Assembly: GCA_905331475.1 (NCBI GenBank) | Contig: CAJNYU010000394.1 | Location: 124,001 to 188,000 of the forward strand | DNA: 64,000 bases | Direction of reading: 5' to 3' | Source: Rotaria socialis | Lineage: Eukaryota; Rotifera; Eurotatoria; Philodinida; Philodinidae | Shown: piece by piece, positions 60,429 to 64,000 of the stretch | Layout of the letters: each line of letters opens with the position of its first letter | Position numbering within the stretch: the stretch's first letter is position 1 | The notes under the pieces: model-generated | Seen by the model: the letters and a program-made list of their open reading frames with translations, nothing else | The model's database searches: none | Told to the model about the DNA's origin: nothing | Translations under genes and position numbers: made by a program

Positions 60429-63400
60429 TAGTAAATAATAATAATATTGTTATTATTATATATCATCAATGTGTATGGACGGGTTCTTATCTGAATTAGA
60501 AGATAATATTCATCATAGATTAATATCGATTCAACTATTTTTCTTTTTGTATATTATTATTGTTAAATGTACACATCGTTACTGATCGTCAATGTATATA
60601 AAAACTTCTGACAGATATTAAGAAAAATATAAAATAAATTTTGAAAAACCAATTAAACACTTGGAAAAGATCGATACGAAATAATGCTCAGATCGAGAAT
60701 TTAAAAACAAAAAATATACATGAACTAAGAAATAGATTGTGAAAAACATGATAATATATGACACTCTTTTCGTAGCAGATGCTGAATGGCATTTTCTTCA
60801 TAAATGTTTTATGAAATTTTTACAACAAAAAATATATTTTCCAATCGCTTAAACATATCAATCTGCTATATGTCTCATCTACTTCTTTATATGACATCAT
60901 AATATGTAAAGGGTTAATTTGACAACAAAAAATAGAAAATCATACTAATAATACGTGGGGTTCCCCCGTTAAAGTACTTTCTGCGTCACATCGATAAACG
61001 CATTAATAAAAAAATTTAATTAGCTACCAAATCAGAGGTATTCGCACAATTATTCTAGTCTAATTAATAGAAGAAAACGCTTGTTTCTTTTTCTCTTCAT
61101 TTAAATTCGAAAAGTATTTCTATGAAAAGCATTCAATTAGATACTTATAATCCGGACAGATTTATGTCGAAACTTCGATGCTCAAATTTCTGTTTTCAGA
61201 CATAATAACGCAAAAGTTGTCATTCTAATTTCAATCCAAACTTTTTCTCTTTAAAAAATAATTTCGAATCATAAATTGACTTACTTGATTAATAGTTTAT
61301 TTGTCTATTGATTAACATCGAATGATATTTATTTGCCTATTTTTTTCTGTGTGTTTATATATGAAATTTATACAAATACTAATCTATGGTAAATTTGCAA
61401 TATTTGCGTGAGTAGTAAAGAAAAATAAAACGTGATGTGACTACTCGAATAGTGAATGAATAATTTAGACAATACTCACATGCTCATATATCATTCATTG
61501 AATGATTATCGATCGTCATCAATCAATGTATAATGAGCAACTCTATTCGCAATAAATAAAATAAAAAATAGAACGAAGTTATTTATTTTTTTGGTTACAT
61601 TCGATTCAATCAGAGATCATAATCAAACACATGGCCTTTTACTTCTAATATTTACGATGTCAATTACTTTATTTTTATGTGCTTAAGAATCAATTTGACA
61701 TATCTTGGTAATTTGCTTGACTCATGAAATGGGAAAAAATTACAAATTTATTCTAATGAAATATCTAGAAAAGGTTTTTAGCAAGAGAACTCTTATCGGC
61801 GAATAAATCTAATAGAAAACAAAAAAATATTGCTAAAGTAATACTTGTGATTAATATGATATATCAAAGAAGTGATGTGTTAGTTTCAGTTCATATACTA
61901 TTCTGCCAGTTGCTGTTGTTTTTACGTGTATCTCTCGTAAATATATTTTTATTTTCAAAAATCATCCACCACTCTTTCAAAATGGGCATGTTCTCTTTTC
62001 GAAATTCGTCTAAGTTGCATGTGTCATTATTAACAGATTCGTTTTATATTGTTTTTATTTTCTGTTGTGTCTCTAATTAAAAATACTTCATTATCAATAG
62101 TATTTTTTGAAAATTTCTCAATTGAAATGCGATACTTACTCGTCAAAACATATTTTATTTCGCCGCCTTAAAATTTATATTTGCCTATGTTAGTCGTCAA
62201 CATTATATGCGTAGTCCAATTTTATTAAAAGTGTGTTACAAAAAAGTAAAAAAATAAAATAAAGGAAAAGTAGGTTGGCCTAAGCAAACTTACTCGATAA
62301 CAAGTATGAACTAAATACGCATAAAGAAAAATGCTCTTTTAATAGTATGCTGAATCAAATGGTAAAAATGAAGAAACCTTACACTGCATAACTTGACCCC
62401 TTTCAAGTATTTATTTTACTACTGAAAATAGAGTATTCGAATACATTCCTACAAACGATAATTTTTGTTTTTACGTCTTTCTTTCCAACTCGACTATTCA
62501 TCATATTAAATCGAAAACAGAAGAAGAAGAAATACTACTACTAAGATTAAATGTTCTTCTAAGTGTAAATATGATTTAAAATGAGTATAACGTTGTGCAA
62601 TAGATTTATTCATTTTGATAAGATTGAAAATATACTATTCAAGAAAATCAAATACTTTTGATACAAAACTTTTTCTGTATGATGAGAAGTGAAGTTGGAG
62701 TTGTTAAGTTCTTTATTTCCTTCTCAAACAAAACTAGTGAGTGGAGCAAACAAGATATTAAATGCACTGAAAGGCACCCGTCTAACTGACTCATTTTCAC
62801 ATGAGCATCCATGTAAAAGAGAGCTGTGAGGGACTTGCCATTTCTTCTGCATTCTCTTCTAATCAAATAATCGTCAAACTAGTGTTCATAAAACATCTTT
62901 CAAATCTCTTGTGCTAAATACAAAACAGATAAAATTAAATATAATTTAATAATAAAATAATATTTGCTAATGCTAAGCTTAGAATTTTATTTATCAATAA
63001 TATGATAAAAGATCACGATGAATTCAAGTAAAAGAAGGATTCATTCAAAAGTTGCCAAATTGCTGTCAAGAACGATGACTCGTGGTTAAGTTCATATTAG
63101 AAAAACAAAGAAAAAAAAGTCACCCTCGTTTTCTTTTCATACAGGACTATTTTCAGACAAATGTTTCATTGACATTGAAGATTACGCGTACGATTTTAAA
63201 ATCATTCAAATTAAATTCTTACAAGACAAAATGAAATCGTTTTTTTTGGTATTTCTCAAAAAGAAACATGTAGTTTAGCAGTGACGTTCAATGTCAGAAA
63301 TATCAATAAGAATTACTTAAAAAAACTATTTTTATCTTTTTCCTAGTTCTTTTTATTAATTTATTTATATTCCTTTTTACGTCAACTCTATGTTTCAGTC

Positions 63401-64000
63401 GATCTTATTTTATTCATGACAAATATTATACGTTTCTTTCTAGAAAATGATCAGATAATAAAACAAAAAGCTGCCAAGCACTTGTTAAGCTGTGGCTGAC
63501 TTTTTTTATATGCGAAATGCATTAAATGTTACTTAGTTCGATGCAAGAATTGTAAATTTTTGTAGATTATGCATAATCCAATGATTCTTTTTTCGAATAA
63601 AACTATTTCTAGCTTGAAATTCAATATTTAGTAAAGTGCTATTTTGCTTCTTGATGTTAGTACTATGATCGCTTCTCAAAAAGTTTAATTCATTTGAGCA
63701 GCTTAGTTCGTTACAGAAGAATATTTCTATTAGTAGTCAATTTATTTATAGAAGATTTCCGAAATAATTGAATGATTATTTTTTAGACAATACTCGTATA
63801 TTAATTAAGACGTATGATCATAAGATTGAGTACACAATAAGCAAGATGCTATTAAAGAAGACGGTCATCTATACATCCTTTTTCTCTTCTTTGTGTTTAT
63901 ATTTCGTTTAAGAGAAATCTGTTTAGATTTCTATTCCAGTTAATGTATCGCTTCGATAAATTGAATTGCTGAATGCGCATAGTTTTCTTGGGTTACCGGA
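60429..64000. other. Gene-free right end of window
   Basis: AT-rich DNA. I see no exon, RNA gene or structured repeat. The promoter and a possible signal-peptide exon of the class B receptor should lie within the first few hundred bases. The short open frames present look like chance. Confidence 0.45.

Noticed and set aside
1..64000. CRISPR arrays, bacterial operons, rRNA genes
   Set aside because: No regularly spaced repeats, no ribosome-binding-site gene strings and no rRNA-like sequence were seen; the spliced genes show this is eukaryotic DNA.

Overview
The window is AT-rich eukaryotic DNA. Most introns are very short (about 49-95 bp) with GT...AG ends, genes are compact and lie on both strands, and neuron- and membrane-type animal genes alternate with intron-poor genes of bacterial, fungal or plant-like families. 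This mix, plus a short TGTGGG-type (telomere-like) tract near 48.5 kb, points to a bdelloid rotifer (Adineta/Rotaria-like). That assignment is an inference from gene style, not from a database match.

Layout. 1-3.0 kb: no gene seen. 3.05-4.1 kb: single-exon DUF707 membrane protein (+). 6.6-8.2 kb: histidine-phosphatase (UBASH3/TULA-like) gene with a 44-residue polyglutamine run (-). 13.2-16.5 kb: a two-exon gene (-) for a 1023-residue protein joining a TauD-like Fe(II)/2-oxoglutarate oxygenase, an ATP-grasp-like ligase and a PaaK-like adenylating domain. This is the most unusual object in the window. 17.5-17.8 kb: a fold-back repeat. 18.1-21.1 kb: a 20-exon SLC6 transporter (+). 23.7-24.2 kb: a non-autonomous hAT-like element with an 8-bp target duplication. 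26.4-28.5 kb: ADP-ribosylglycohydrolase (+). 30.7-31.7 kb: single-exon Sir2-type gene (+). 32.6-36.2 kb: ionotropic glutamate receptor (+). 37.7-43.2 kb: a 20-exon TRPM-type channel (-). 43.7-44.0 kb: Dabb-domain protein (-). 44.9-47.2 kb: decayed polysaccharide lyase family 8 pseudogene (+). 47.2-53.0 kb: gene-free stretch holding two telomere-like tracts facing each other. 53.0-54.8 kb: GPI-type alkaline phosphatase (+). 57.3-58.1 kb: single-exon Fe(II)/2OG oxygenase (+). 58.3-60.4 kb: 13-exon class B (secretin-family) GPCR (-). 60.4-64 kb: nothing recognised.

How the genes relate. Four genes are animal excitability or signalling components (SLC6, iGluR, TRPM, class B GPCR). Between them lie candidates for horizontal acquisition (DUF707, the 2OG/ATP-grasp/adenylation fusion, ADP-ribosylglycohydrolase, Sir2-like, Dabb, the PL8 relic, the small 2OG oxygenase). 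The ADP-ribosylglycohydrolase and Sir2-like genes are neighbours on one strand and both belong to NAD+/ADP-ribose chemistry. No operon is implied. Exon joins were checked by hand for reading frame; start codons, untranslated exons and exact splice sites remain predictions.
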